Assembly: GCA_021648685.1 (NCBI GenBank)
Contig: JAKISI010000013.1
Coordinates: 1 to 56,254, forward strand
Source of the DNA: Candidatus Polarisedimenticolaceae bacterium
Lineage (GTDB): Bacteria > Pseudomonadota > Gammaproteobacteria > Chromatiales > Chromatiaceae
DNA length: 56,254 nucleotides
Direction: 5' to 3'
How positions within the stretch are numbered: the first letter of the stretch is position 1; each line of letters begins with the position of its first letter. The notes beneath the pieces were generated by a model that worked only from the letters and a program-made list of their open reading frames with translations, had not been told where the DNA came from and searched no databases. Below are positions 27,297-36,601 of this stretch, piece after piece. Position numbers and translations under genes: made by a program.

Positions 27297-27822
27297 TTAT
27301 TGTGCTCTTTTCCTCACTTTTGCACTGCTCAGCAGGCCGACTAGTCCGCCGGCCAATAACCAGAGAACGGGTGGTTGAGGCACTGTGCCGACTTTAGCTG
27401 ATGACGCTGCCGGAAATATTGGTTGTACCCGGCGTAATGCAACCATGTTCAAAGTCAGCAGCGTTGTCGCTCGTGTCCTGGCTGCCTGGCAGGCGACCAA
27501 TGCTCAAGATGCCGGCATCAACATCACAGTTCATGACCATGGACGCATTGGCGCAGATCATAAAATAACTGTCCGCAGCAAGTGAGTAGCCTGTCAGGTC
27601 AAACGATCGGTATACAGTTGTTGTTGCGCCGTTGATAAGATCAAGCCGATAGTTCGCCAGATTTATGCTGCCTGGCCCGGAGTTAAATAGCTCAATAAAC
27701 CCGGCAGTGTCGGTGCCATCCTGATCATAATCAATTTCATTGATCAAAACGGTGGCACTTGCGGTTGAAAAAATGGACAGGGTCAAAATGGAACTACGGA
27801 TAAAACAGGTTATTGTTTTCAT
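27297..27822 (-). pseudogene. lamin-tail-domain protein with PEP-CTERM-type signal, broken by a one-base shift
   Basis: From the ATG at 27822 (GGGAGAG upstream) a signal peptide (MKTITCFIRSSILTLSIFSTASA) leads into VLINEIDYDQDGTDTAGFIELFNSG, the start of a lamin-tail (LTD) domain, which runs to TPGTTN. The frame then stops after ISGSVIS. In the +1 frame the sequence goes on to AASSAKVGTVPQPPVLWLLAGG and a basic end KVRKRAQ, a complete sorting signal. Removing one base from the AAA run at 27414-27416 (TTT on the coding strand) joins both parts into a protein of about 174 residues. It is either a recent disruption or a sequencing error. If intact it would be another exosortase substrate. Confidence 0.75.
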
Positions 27823-28005
27823 TGTTTCTCTCCCTAAGTTGAGAGAGCGGCGGTCTGCTCTCTCAATAAGCCATTCCACACATAACGGTTTGGTTTCAGA
27901 GAACAAGGGGCGTACGGGTTTTTAGCACCCCGTTGCAGAAACCGTTTGCAGGTTATGGTTGTGGGTGAAAATATTCCATATTGAAAGAGTGGTTTGGGCT
28001 TTGTC

Positions 28006-28806
28006 TTACAGCATAAAGAGAATTATTGCGCCACCCAGCAGCAGTCGGTAGATCACAAAGGGGAGCATGCCGATGCGCTCGACAAAGCGTAGAAAGAGGT
28101 GGATGCAGCTGTAAGCTGCGATAAAAGAGAGGATGGCACCCAGAAACAGTGCATTCCAATCCACTGGCAGGTCGCTTTTTATCAGATCCAGCATGATCAG
28201 TGCGCCAGACATCAAAATGGTTGGAATCGCCAGCAGAAAAGAGAAGCGGGATGCGGCCTCCCGCGTCAGCCCCAGCATGAGTCCGGCGGTTATCGTGATG
28301 CCTGAGCGTGAGGTGCCGGGGATGATGGCCAGTACCTGAAAGCAGCCGATGATGAACCCATCCCGCCAGCTGAGTTGGTGCTCGTTGCGCTGATGTTTGC
28401 CGCGCAGATCGACCCACAGCAACAGCAAGCCGAAGAGGATGGTGGTTGTGGCGATGACGCCGGTTGTCCGCAGCCCCCCCTCTACAAGGGTTTTGAACAG
28501 AGCGCCGAGTATCACAATGGGAGCGGTGGCAAGGATGACCAGCCAGACCATCCGGGAGTTTTCAGTGGTTTTGCCCCCGCTGCCAATGGAGCCTGCAAAA
28601 TCACAGGCCATGATCCAGAGGTCACGTCGCATATAGCCCACAATGGCGGCCAGTGACCCCAGGTGAACGGCGATATCAAAGGCCAGCCCCTGGTCTGTAA
28701 ATTCAAGGATTTTGGGGGTCAGAATCAGATGGGCTGAGCTGGAGATCGGCAGAAATTCGGTTAGCCCCTGCACAATGGCCAGGATGAAGATGTGGATGGT
28801 TTCCAT
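28006..28806 (-). CDS. uppP: undecaprenyl-diphosphatase
   Basis: A 266-residue polytopic membrane enzyme of the BacA/UppP family that turns undecaprenyl diphosphate into the monophosphate, recycling the lipid carrier for peptidoglycan and for the surface glycans made by this genome. Family motifs are GLTEFLPISSSAHLIL near the N-terminus and PGTSRSGITITAGL (about residue 170), which hold the catalytic residues. Full normal length. Its start lies 20 bp from the left arm of the inverted-repeat element at 28827. Confidence 0.96.
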   Translation of the reverse strand: METIHIFILAIVQGLTEFLPISSSAHLILTPKILEFTDQGLAFDIAVHLGSLAAIVGYMRRDLWIMACDFAGSIGSGGKTTENSRMVWLVILATAPIVILGALFKTLVEGGLRTTGVIATTTILFGLLLLWVDLRGKHQRNEHQLSWRDGFIIGCFQVLAIIPGTSRSGITITAGLMLGLTREAASRFSFLLAIPTILMSGALIMLDLIKSDLPVDWNALFLGAILSFIAAYSCIHLFLRFVERIGMLPFVIYRLLLGGAIILFML

Positions 28807-28826
28807 TGGTACTACTCTGACTTTAA

Positions 28827-29004
28827 GGGCTTGTCAGGAAATAAGTTGATTATATTGCGCTCAGATTTGGGGCAGGTTTGGATGCAGCGATTGAGCAAAA
28901 CCGCAAGCGTAGCCGCGCTACGTTGAGGATTTTGTGATTGAGCTGCATTCAAAGATGACTCGAAGATGAGATGCAAGATGATCAACTTATTTTGTGACAA
29001 GCCC
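28827..29004. mobile_element. 178-bp inverted-repeat (MITE-like) element between uppP and galE
   Basis: The left end GGGCTTGTCAGGAAATAAGTTGAT matches the inverted right end ATCAACTTATTTTGTGACAAGCCC with few differences. An inner imperfect palindrome centres on GTAGC-CGCG-CTACG. It encodes no protein. The right arm overlaps the last codons and stop of galE, so insertion changed that C-terminus. No target duplication is obvious. Confidence 0.6.
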
Positions 29005-29985
29005 CAAGCGGAGCTTTCGTTCCCAGGCCAGTGAGGTGCGGACAATGGTATCCAGATCATCATATTGTGGCTTCCAGCCCAGCGTGCTGCGGATGCGGTC
29101 AGCGCCAGCAATAAGCTGTGGCGGGTCACCGGCACGGCGACCCTCCTCCTGTATATTGAGCGGCTGACCGTTGGCCTGCGCAACCGCATCCAGCACCTCA
29201 CGCACCGAGTAGCCGTGTCCATAGCCGCAGTTAAGGGTGGTTGAGTCGCCGCTACTGCGCAGATAGTTCAGCGCGCAGAGATGGGCTGCGGCCAGATCCT
29301 CAACATGAATATAGTCCCGTACGCCGGTGCCATCCGGGGTGGGGTAGTCAGTACCGAAGATATAGACGGTTTCACGCTTGCCGACGGCGGCTTCGCAGGC
29401 AACCTTGGTCAGCAGCGTGGCCTTGGCTGTGGACTGGCCGATGCGCCCTTCGGGGTCACAGCCTGCCACATTGAAGTAGCGCAAGATAACGTGGTTGAGC
29501 CCCGTTGCTGCTGAGAGGTCGCGCAGCATCCACTCGCTCATCAGTTTGGATGTGCCATAGGGGTTGATGGGGGCGGTGGCGGTATCCTCCCAGGCCTTGT
29601 CGCCTTCGGGCATCCCATAGACGGCCGCAGTGGATGAGAAGATGAAGTGCTTGACCCCGGCATCCCGACAGCACTCCAGCAGGTTGCGGGTGGCGCAGGT
29701 GTTGTTGCCGTAATATTTCAGTGGATCGGAAACCGATTCGGGGACGATGGTATGGGCTGCAAAATGGAGCACGGACTCAATGTTGTAATCCCGCAGAATT
29801 TGGCTGACCAGTGCCTTGTCGCCCGTATTTCCCTCTATGAACTCACCGTAGAGGATGGCATCTCTAAATCCGGTGGAGAGATTATCCAGCGTGATGACCT
29901 GCTCGCCTGCCTCGCCCAGCTGTCGCAGGGTGTGACTGCCAATATATCCAGCGCCGCCGGTGACCAGCACAGCTCTATCGCCCAT
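28987..29985 (-). CDS. galE: UDP-glucose 4-epimerase
   Basis: A 332-residue short-chain dehydrogenase-type enzyme that interconverts UDP-glucose and UDP-galactose with bound NAD, feeding glycan synthesis. It shows the NAD-binding TGGAGYIGSHTLRQL, FSSTAAVYG, the catalytic NPYGTSKLMSE (Tyr-x3-Lys) and GTGVRDYIHVEDLAAAH. The ATG at 29985 has AAGGAG upstream; a longer reading frame would add 21 non-conserved residues. The last residues VTK and the TAA stop lie inside the right arm of the inverted-repeat element, so the end has probably been altered without harm. Confidence 0.95.
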   Translation of the reverse strand: MGDRAVLVTGGAGYIGSHTLRQLGEAGEQVITLDNLSTGFRDAILYGEFIEGNTGDKALVSQILRDYNIESVLHFAAHTIVPESVSDPLKYYGNNTCATRNLLECCRDAGVKHFIFSSTAAVYGMPEGDKAWEDTATAPINPYGTSKLMSEWMLRDLSAATGLNHVILRYFNVAGCDPEGRIGQSTAKATLLTKVACEAAVGKRETVYIFGTDYPTPDGTGVRDYIHVEDLAAAHLCALNYLRSSGDSTTLNCGYGHGYSVREVLDAVAQANGQPLNIQEEGRRAGDPPQLIAGADRIRSTLGWKPQYDDLDTIVRTSLAWERKLRLGLVTK

Positions 29986-30059
29986 GAATTGCTCCTTTTT
30001 TCTTGTGGTTGTTGCTGAATATGACTGGCGGTATATGATACTCGTCAACCCAGCTCAAG

Positions 30060-30737
30060 TCATTCGAACAGATAGGTCTGCCACGCTTCAAAAGAGGGGG
30101 GCGCGCCCTCCATGACAACGGCAGCCAGATAGCCCTCTTCCGGAATGAAGTGCAGGGCGGGCAGCTCGGCATCCCGGCTTGGATTGTGGTGGCTGAAGAT
30201 GCCATTGCCGATGGCCTTCATGCGCGCTTCATACTCTGTCCAGTGTCTGAAAAAGGCATCGGCAAGTGTTGCGCCTTCAAGTTGAGATAGCTCCTGCTGA
30301 ATCGCGGTACTGAATACCCGGCGTGCTATAGCGTGAAAATTGGGCTTCTCTCTCACCTGTTCCAGATCTATCCCAATGGCGGCTTCGCGTGAAACCCCCA
30401 GCAGTGCCATATCGCCGGTGTGGCTGAGATTGAAGCTCAGTACCGAGGCCGGTGAGGCGATGAACGGTTTGCCCCGAGGGCCATAGACAAATACCAGCTC
30501 TTCAGGAGCGGTCGCCAGATAACAGCCCAGCAGAAGCCGCATGGCTCCACGCGCCTTGATGAAACGGGTACGATCCTGTGCGCTGTGAAAACGCTTGGCT
30601 CTGGCCTGTTCCTCTTCAGAGAGTACAGTCTCCAGCTCTTCATCGCTCTCAGTGAGGTCGATGCGCCAAAGATGCAGCTGTTTGGCAGCGGGTGGAGATA
30701 ATTCGGTTGGAACGGCCCAGTTTTTGATATGGTGCAT
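30060..30737 (-). CDS. 4'-phosphopantetheinyl transferase, Sfp type
   Basis: A 225-residue cytoplasmic enzyme that loads the phosphopantetheine arm from CoA on carrier proteins. Sfp/HetI-type signatures are present: GPRGKPFI (about residue 90), FNLSHTGDMALLGVSR, the Mg-binding GIDLEQV (about 120) and FFRHWTEYEARMKAIGNG (about 165), a variant of the usual W(T/S)xKEA-x-K. No polyketide or peptide synthase is in the window, so its carrier protein is unknown; it could also serve fatty-acid ACP. Divergent from recJ with only 18 bp between, so promoters overlap. Confidence 0.9.
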   Translation of the reverse strand: MHHIKNWAVPTELSPPAAKQLHLWRIDLTESDEELETVLSEEEQARAKRFHSAQDRTRFIKARGAMRLLLGCYLATAPEELVFVYGPRGKPFIASPASVLSFNLSHTGDMALLGVSREAAIGIDLEQVREKPNFHAIARRVFSTAIQQELSQLEGATLADAFFRHWTEYEARMKAIGNGIFSHHNPSRDAELPALHFIPEEGYLAAVVMEGAPPSFEAWQTYLFE

Positions 30738-30755
30738 GCTGGCTCCTAAATCACG

Positions 30756-32519
30756 GTGAACCTGTTGAGCGTTAAAATTATTCGAAATGCCTTTGATGAG
30801 AGTGAGTCTACCCTACCCGAAGATATGCACCCAGTGTTAAAGCGGGTGTTCGCTGCGCGTGGCATAACCTCTGAATCTGAACTGATGCTTGGCCTCGATC
30901 AACTGCTGCCGGCCAACATGCTCTCGGGTGCAGATGAGGCTGCTGCACTGCTGCATCAAATGATCGCAGAGGATGGCAGGATTCTGATAGTCGGTGACTT
31001 CGATACCGATGGCGCCACCAGCTGTGCCCTGGCTGTGCGGGCACTGAAAATGATGGGGGCAAAGCGGGTTGACTATCTGGTGCCCAACCGGTTTGGCTTT
31101 GGTTATGGCCTCTCACCGGCCATTGTTGCAGAGGCGCTGAAGCAGAATCCCGATCTGTTGGTTACCGTGGATAATGGCATATCAAGCATAGAGGGGGTGG
31201 CCGCCGCCGTTGCCGCAGGCGTGCCGGTGCTGGTTACCGATCACCATCTGCCGGGCGATGAGCTGCCTGCGGCGGCTGTAGTGGTCAACCCGCAGCTGCC
31301 CGGAGATCACTTTCCCAGCAAGAATCTTGCAGGTGTCGGGGTGATCTTTTATGTCATGCTGGCGCTTCGTGCCCATCTGAGGTCACTGGATTGGTTCAGC
31401 CAAAACAGCTTGCCGGAACCCAATCTGGCTGAGCTGCTGGATCTGGTGGCGCTGGGCACTGTGGCCGATGTGGTGCCGCTGGATCATAACAACCGTATCA
31501 TGGTTCACCAGGGGCTACAGCGCATCCGGGCGGGGCAGGGTTGTGTCGGCATCACCGCCCTCATTAAGGTGGCAAAGCGCTCTCAAAGCCAGTTGGCAGC
31601 AACCGATCTGGGGTTTGCGGTTGCGCCCCGGTTGAATGCTGCAGGGCGTCTGGACGATATGTCGCTGGGCATCGAGTGTCTGCTTACCGACAACCCTCAG
31701 GCCGCCCGTGCAATGGCAAGGCAGCTCGATGAGCTGAACCACAGCCGACGCCATATCGAAGGTGAAATGGTGGATCAGGCCATGGCGGGTCTGTCCGATA
31801 TTCTTGAGCAGGAGGAGAGTGAGCTGCCCATCGGGCTTTGCATCTATCGCCCGGAGTGGCATCAGGGGGTGGTGGGCATCCTGGCATCCCGCATTCGAGA
31901 GCGTTTTCACCGCCCTGTCATCGGGTTTGCACCCGCGCAGGATGGTCTTATAAAAGGCTCAGCACGCTCTGTTCCCGGGCTGCATCTGCGAGACCTGCTG
32001 GCAGAGATCGATCTGAAATACCCTGGGATGATCGTGCGCTTTGGTGGTCATGCCATGGCGGCAGGGTTAACCCTGCATGAGGATCAGTTCGAGCGCTTCA
32101 GTCAGGCCTTTGATCGGGAGACACAACGGCATCTGGGCGCGGCTGACCTGTTTGGCATTATTCACTCGGACGGAGACCTGAAGCCGGAGGAGTTCACGCT
32201 GGAACTGGCGGAGCTGCTGCGCAGGGCCAGCCCCTGGGGGCAGGGGTTTTTAGAGCCGAGATTCGATGGTGAGTTCCGTATTCAGAAGCGGCAGATTGTG
32301 GGCAAGCGGCACCTGAAACTGGAGCTGCTGCCTGAGGGTGCAGTTGACTCAATCATTGCGATTGCCTTTAACCAGACAGAGATATTCCCTGATGGTGACA
32401 AAATTCATCTGGCCTACCGGCTGGACATCAACCAGTTTCGGGGGGCGTCTACGGTTCAACTGGTGGTCGAAAATATTCAAGCAGCAGATGATCATCCCGT
32501 ACAGGAATCTGCTGAATAA
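30756..32519 (+). CDS. recJ: single-strand-specific exonuclease RecJ
   Basis: A 587-residue 5'-3' single-strand DNA exonuclease of recombination and mismatch repair. DHH-family motifs are GDFDTDGATSCALA (about residue 85), TVDNG, VTDHHLPGDELP (about 160), and LGTVADVVPL (about 235). The DHHA1 domain has GGHAMAAGLTL (about 430), and an OB-like domain ends the protein. The start is GTG at 30756. Length matches E. coli RecJ (577). Confidence 0.97.
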   Translation: MNLLSVKIIRNAFDESESTLPEDMHPVLKRVFAARGITSESELMLGLDQLLPANMLSGADEAAALLHQMIAEDGRILIVGDFDTDGATSCALAVRALKMMGAKRVDYLVPNRFGFGYGLSPAIVAEALKQNPDLLVTVDNGISSIEGVAAAVAAGVPVLVTDHHLPGDELPAAAVVVNPQLPGDHFPSKNLAGVGVIFYVMLALRAHLRSLDWFSQNSLPEPNLAELLDLVALGTVADVVPLDHNNRIMVHQGLQRIRAGQGCVGITALIKVAKRSQSQLAATDLGFAVAPRLNAAGRLDDMSLGIECLLTDNPQAARAMARQLDELNHSRRHIEGEMVDQAMAGLSDILEQEESELPIGLCIYRPEWHQGVVGILASRIRERFHRPVIGFAPAQDGLIKGSARSVPGLHLRDLLAEIDLKYPGMIVRFGGHAMAAGLTLHEDQFERFSQAFDRETQRHLGAADLFGIIHSDGDLKPEEFTLELAELLRRASPWGQGFLEPRFDGEFRIQKRQIVGKRHLKLELLPEGAVDSIIAIAFNQTEIFPDGDKIHLAYRLDINQFRGASTVQLVVENIQAADDHPVQESAE

Positions 32520-32649
32520 ACTGGAGAGAGGGTGATGAGCAAAGAAATTACTAGGAATTGAATTCTTCAACTATACTTGTTGGCGAAATGCGCCAAGACT
32601 CCGAAACAGCAGGGCGCAGTGACCAGGTAAAAATGAGAAACCCTTACGG

Positions 32650-33027
32650 ATGACAAAAACCAAACCGCGTCCCATTCATCTTGATCTTCGGCGCATTCGC
32701 ATGCCGATCAATGCGATCACCTCCATTGCCCACAGAGTCAGCGGTGTTCTTCTCTTTCTGCTCATGCCGGTCGGCATCTTTCTGCTGGATCTCTCCTTGA
32801 TGAATCCAGAGGGCTTTGCCACAGCTGCCGCTGCTTTTGACTCGTTTTGTGGCAAAGCGGTCTTGCTGCTGCTGATGTGGGCATTCGTTCACCATCTGCT
32901 GGCAGGGCTGCGCTGTATCGGCATTGATATTGATCTGGGCATAGAGAAACCTGTTTTTCTTAAAACCGCACGCATTGTGCTGCTAGTGGCCTTTCCCATC
33001 GCCTTTCTGATTTGGGTGGCGCTATGA
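32650..33027 (+). CDS. sdhC: succinate dehydrogenase cytochrome b556 subunit
   Basis: A 125-residue membrane anchor with three helices. HRVSGVLLF near residue 35 carries the quinone-site Ser and Arg. HHLLAGLRC (about residue 81) retains the heme b ligand His equivalent to E. coli His84; the second His of the usual GxRH is Cys here. N-terminus RPIHLDLRRIRMPINAITSI is typical. First gene of sdhCDAB-sdhE-ygfX, with its stop overlapping the sdhD start (ATGA). Confidence 0.95.
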   Translation: MTKTKPRPIHLDLRRIRMPINAITSIAHRVSGVLLFLLMPVGIFLLDLSLMNPEGFATAAAAFDSFCGKAVLLLLMWAFVHHLLAGLRCIGIDIDLGIEKPVFLKTARIVLLVAFPIAFLIWVAL

Positions 33028-33368
33028 GCGGCCGGCGCGTATCAGGGATGCAGGCCTGGGCGCTGCAACGTATCACCGCGCTCTACCTGGCGCTCTATAT
33101 CACCTACATGATTGGCCTCTTTATCTTTGCGCCGCCCACCTCTTACGATGCCTGGCGGCTCTGGGTAGCGCAGCCCCATGTCAGCATGGCCATGCTGCTC
33201 TTTTTTGGGTCGCTTCTTCTTCATGCCTGGGTTGGCATGCGTAATATTCTGATTGATTACATCAAGCCTTTTGCACTGCGTCTGACACTGTTGGTATTGA
33301 CAGGTCTGGCATTGCTGGCTTGTGGAGCCTGGAGCCTGGAGGTTGTGATATCAGCGCGTATCGTTTGA
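33024..33368 (+). CDS. sdhD: succinate dehydrogenase membrane anchor subunit
   Basis: A 114-residue three-helix anchor. [24 protein letters not shown] contains the heme-ligand His and the Asp-Tyr pair that reaches the quinone in the E. coli enzyme. The ATG at 33024 overlaps the sdhC stop; an upstream in-frame start is within sdhC and unlikely. Pairs with SdhC to hold heme b and ubiquinone. Confidence 0.95.
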   Translation: MSGRRVSGMQAWALQRITALYLALYITYMIGLFIFAPPTSYDAWRLWVAQPHVSMAMLLFFGSLLLHAWVGMRNILIDYIKPFALRLTLLVLTGLALLACGAWSLEVVISARIV

Positions 33369-33381
33369 TGTCGATAACAAT

Positions 33382-35145
33382 ATGAATATACCTGTCAGAC
33401 GATTTGATACCCTGATCCTTGGTGCCGGTGGCGGCGGGTTGCGTGCAGCACTGCAGCTGGCTCGGGCTGATGCCCATGTAGCCGTGGTGTCCAAGGTTTT
33501 TCCTACACGTTCGCACACGGTTGCGGCACAGGGTGGCGTCAATGCTGCGCTGGCCAATGTCACGCCCGATAACTGGCACTGGCACATGTACGACACGGTC
33601 AAGGGGAGCGACTATCTGGGGGATCAGGATGCCATTGAGTATATGTGCCGGGCGGCCGCGCACCTGGTCTATGAGCTGGAACATGCCGGCGTCCCCTTCT
33701 CGCGCCTGGAGAGTGGCCGGATCTACCAGCGTCCCTTTGGCGGTCAGAGCCGTGAGTTTGGCGGAGCGCAGGCCACCCGCACCTGCGCGGCGGCTGACCG
33801 CACGGGGCATGCCATCCTGCATACGCTCTATCAGCAGAATATCCGCGCACGCACCAATTTTTTCGATGAGTATTTTGCGATTGACCTGATCCATGATGAT
33901 GAAGGCGCCGTGCTGGGCGTGCTGACGATGGATATCGCCACCGGCGAGCCGCTGGTCATCGAAGCCAAAACCACACTGATTGCGACCGGCGGTTGCGGCC
34001 AGCTCTATCGCACCACAACCAATGCCCATATCAACACGGGTGACGGGATGGCGATGGCGCTGCGTGCAGGCATCCCGTTGCAGGATATGGAGTTCTTCCA
34101 GTTTCACCCGACCGGTATTGCAGGAAAAGGGATGCTGATCACCGAAGGCGCACGGGGTGAGGGCGGCTATCTGGTCAATAAGGATGGTGAACGCTTTATG
34201 GAGCGCTATGCCCCCAACGTCAAGGATCTGGCCAGCCGCGATGTGGTCAGCCGGGCGATCTCCATCGAGGTGCGGGAGGGGCGTGGCTGCGGGCCGAATG
34301 CCGACCATGTGATGCTGAAACTGGATCACCTGGGTTCGGATATCGTCGCCAAACGGCTGCCGGGTATTCGGGATACCTGTAAAACCTTCATGCACCTCGA
34401 TCCGGTGGATACGCCCATCCCGGTCTTCCCGACCGCCCACTACGCGATGGGGGGGATACCCACGGACCGTTTTGGTCGCGTTGTGATGCCCAGTGGTGAC
34501 TCTCCGGAAGAGGTGGTTCCCGGCCTGTACGCGGCGGGTGAATGCGCCTGTGTCTCGGTGCATGGTGCCAACCGGCTGGGCGGTAATTCACTGCTGGATA
34601 TTCTGGTCTTCGGCCGAGCGGCGGCCAATGATATCCTGGGCTTTCTGAAAAACAACCGCTACCACCGTCCACCGAATCAGACCTGTATCGATAAGGCCTA
34701 TGAGCGTTTTGCGCGCTGGGAGAAGCAAGGGGATGGCGAAAGTGTGCAGGCCGTTCGAGCTGACCTCAAGAAAGCGATGGAGGATCATTGCGGCGTATTT
34801 CGCACGGAAAAGATCATGCAGGAAGGGATCGATGTGATCAAAGCCATACGGGCGCGCCTTCCGGATGTTCGACTGCAGGATCAATCAAAGGTTTTCAATA
34901 CCGCCAGGATAGAGGCGCTGGAGCTGGAAAATCTTGCCGATATTGCTATCGCAACCATGCGTTCAGCCGAAGCCCGCCAAGAGAGCCGAGGCGCTCATTC
35001 ACGGATAGATTACCCTGATCGCGATGATGCGCACTGGATGAAACACAGCCTCTACACGCTTGAAGATGACTCGCTCGACTATAAACCCGTGAGAACCAAG
35101 CCGATGTCGGTTGAGACCTTTCCGCCCAAGAAGAGAGTCTATTGA
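33382..35145 (+). CDS. sdhA: succinate dehydrogenase flavoprotein subunit
   Basis: A 587-residue flavoprotein that oxidises succinate to fumarate. It has the dinucleotide fold [16 protein letters not shown], the FAD-linking His in [15 protein letters not shown], the substrate region [21 protein letters not shown] and [18 protein letters not shown]. The C-terminal [13 protein letters not shown] is the normal end. FAD attachment is helped by SdhE, encoded downstream. Confidence 0.97.
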   Translation: MNIPVRRFDTLILGAGGGGLRAALQLARADAHVAVVSKVFPTRSHTVAAQGGVNAALANVTPDNWHWHMYDTVKGSDYLGDQDAIEYMCRAAAHLVYELEHAGVPFSRLESGRIYQRPFGGQSREFGGAQATRTCAAADRTGHAILHTLYQQNIRARTNFFDEYFAIDLIHDDEGAVLGVLTMDIATGEPLVIEAKTTLIATGGCGQLYRTTTNAHINTGDGMAMALRAGIPLQDMEFFQFHPTGIAGKGMLITEGARGEGGYLVNKDGERFMERYAPNVKDLASRDVVSRAISIEVREGRGCGPNADHVMLKLDHLGSDIVAKRLPGIRDTCKTFMHLDPVDTPIPVFPTAHYAMGGIPTDRFGRVVMPSGDSPEEVVPGLYAAGECACVSVHGANRLGGNSLLDILVFGRAAANDILGFLKNNRYHRPPNQTCIDKAYERFARWEKQGDGESVQAVRADLKKAMEDHCGVFRTEKIMQEGIDVIKAIRARLPDVRLQDQSKVFNTARIEALELENLADIAIATMRSAEARQESRGAHSRIDYPDRDDAHWMKHSLYTLEDDSLDYKPVRTKPMSVETFPPKKRVY

Positions 35146-35183
35146 GTGCACCCCTGTTCAGCCACTGAGACCCAGAAACGACA

Positions 35184-35879
35184 ATGCGCTTTAAAATATA
35201 CCGTTACAATCCAGACGTTGATGAAGAACCCTATATGCAGGAGTTCGTGCTGGAGCATGTCAAGCCCGGCATGATGCTGCGTGAGGCGTTGATGGAGCTG
35301 AAAAACCAGGATGAGACGCTCTCGTTTCGCCACTCCTGTGGTGAAGGGGTTTGTGGCTCTGATGGCGTGAACATCAACGGACTGAATGGCCTGGCCTGCA
35401 TCACCCCGGTTGCGGAGCTAACAGAGCCGGTCGAGATCCGCCCTTTTCCGGGTGTGCCGGTCATTCGTGATCTGGTCGTGGACATGAGCGGGTTTTATAA
35501 ACAGTATCGCTCAGTGAAGCCCTTTCTGATCCGCTACGATCCTGAACCTGAGGTTGAAAACCTGCAATCACCCGAGGAGCGGGACAAGCTGGATGGCTTG
35601 TACGAATGCATACTCTGTGGTTGCTGCTCAACCGCCTGCCCCTCTTTCTGGTGGAACCCGGATAAATTCCCCGGACCTTCAGCGCTGCTGCAATCCTGGC
35701 GGTTTCTTGCCGACAGCCGTGACCAGGCGATGGAGGAGCGGCTGGATGCGCTGGATGGCCCCTATAAACTGTTCCGCTGCCACACCATTATGAATTGCGC
35801 CTATGTCTGTCCAAAGGGGTTGAACCCCACCAAGGCCATTGGGCATATCAAGGCGCTGATGTTGAAGCATTCCGTTTAA
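35184..35879 (+). CDS. sdhB: succinate dehydrogenase iron-sulfur subunit
   Basis: A 231-residue electron-transfer subunit. The 2Fe-2S cysteines lie in HSCGEGVCGSDG and GLNGLAC; the 4Fe-4S and 3Fe-4S sets in CILCGCCSTACPSFWW and CHTIMNCAYVCPKGLNP. Electrons pass from the SdhA flavin through these clusters to quinone at SdhCD. Stop is followed at once by the sdhE ATG. Confidence 0.97.
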   Translation: MRFKIYRYNPDVDEEPYMQEFVLEHVKPGMMLREALMELKNQDETLSFRHSCGEGVCGSDGVNINGLNGLACITPVAELTEPVEIRPFPGVPVIRDLVVDMSGFYKQYRSVKPFLIRYDPEPEVENLQSPEERDKLDGLYECILCGCCSTACPSFWWNPDKFPGPSALLQSWRFLADSRDQAMEERLDALDGPYKLFRCHTIMNCAYVCPKGLNPTKAIGHIKALMLKHSV

Positions 35880-36134
35880 ATGAACGGCGCTGCGTGCCAG
35901 CCAGGGTTGGAGCGCCTGCGTTGGCAGTGTCGGCGTGGTCTGCTGGAGCTTGACCTGCTGTTCGAGGCCTTTTTGGATAAGCGCTACAGCAGCCTCTCCG
36001 ATGCAGACAAAGAGAGCTTTAATCAATTATTAGAGCATCAGGATCAGACCCTGCAAGAGTGGCTGTTAGGGAAAACAGCCCCAGAGGATGAGGCGATGGT
36101 GCACATGGTCAGGCTTATCCGGGATGCAGTCTGA
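35880..36134 (+). CDS. sdhE: FAD assembly factor SdhE
   Basis: An 84-residue protein of the SdhE/YgfY family that promotes covalent flavinylation of SdhA. The signature RRGLLELD, with the functional RGxxE motif, is at residues 18-25. It begins one base after the sdhB stop, which places it in the sdh operon, as in many gammaproteobacteria. Confidence 0.92.
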   Translation: MNGAACQPGLERLRWQCRRGLLELDLLFEAFLDKRYSSLSDADKESFNQLLEHQDQTLQEWLLGKTAPEDEAMVHMVRLIRDAV

Positions 36135-36151
36135 AAAAGAGGTGATCCGGC

Positions 36152-36601
36152 TTGGTTACGAAGAGCATTCCCGCACTGCGCCTCAGTCCCCAAAAATCAG
36201 CCACGTTGCTCACCTTTATCCTTGCCACCCATGCCAGTGCGATGGGTATGGCGCTCTTTCTCCCCCTTGAGTTTTGGTTGCAGCTCCTTGTGCTACTGGC
36301 GGTTGCAGTGAGTCTGATTCAGGCCACTCGTACCCATCTGTTGCGCTCAAATGGCTCGGCCATAAGATCAGCCCAGTGGGATAGTGCTGGAGAGTGGATG
36401 CTTTTTTTCGCCAATGGTGATGAGATTGCTGCACAGCTGAAGGCTTCCAGCTATCTGCAGCCCTGGCTTGTGGTGTTGAACTTTTCAACCAGCCGCTTCA
36501 GACGACACACTCTGATACTGCTGCCAGATGCCGTTGACCCGGAACGGTTGCGTCGATTACGGGTTCGGTTGCGGCTGCTTGGCAGCAAGGATACCGCGTA
36601 A
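36152..36601 (+). CDS. YgfX-like membrane protein
   Basis: A 149-residue protein with two N-terminal membrane helices (about 20-58) and a basic soluble tail with FSTSRFRRHTLILLPDAVDPERLRRLRVRLR, the YgfX pattern. ygfX normally follows sdhE (ygfY). Start is TTG at 36152 with GAGGTGA upstream. In E. coli the pair was proposed to act on cell-division proteins as a toxin-like system, but SdhE's main role is flavinylation, so YgfX function is unsettled. Its last 45 bp overlap the convergent epimerase gene. Confidence 0.8.
   Translation: MVTKSIPALRLSPQKSATLLTFILATHASAMGMALFLPLEFWLQLLVLLAVAVSLIQATRTHLLRSNGSAIRSAQWDSAGEWMLFFANGDEIAAQLKASSYLQPWLVVLNFSTSRFRRHTLILLPDAVDPERLRRLRVRLRLLGSKDTA

Noticed and set aside
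28806-29010. Simple intrinsic terminator for galE in place of a mobile element
   Set aside because: The inverted arms are about 130 bp apart and the inner part has its own palindrome, which is unlike a terminator.
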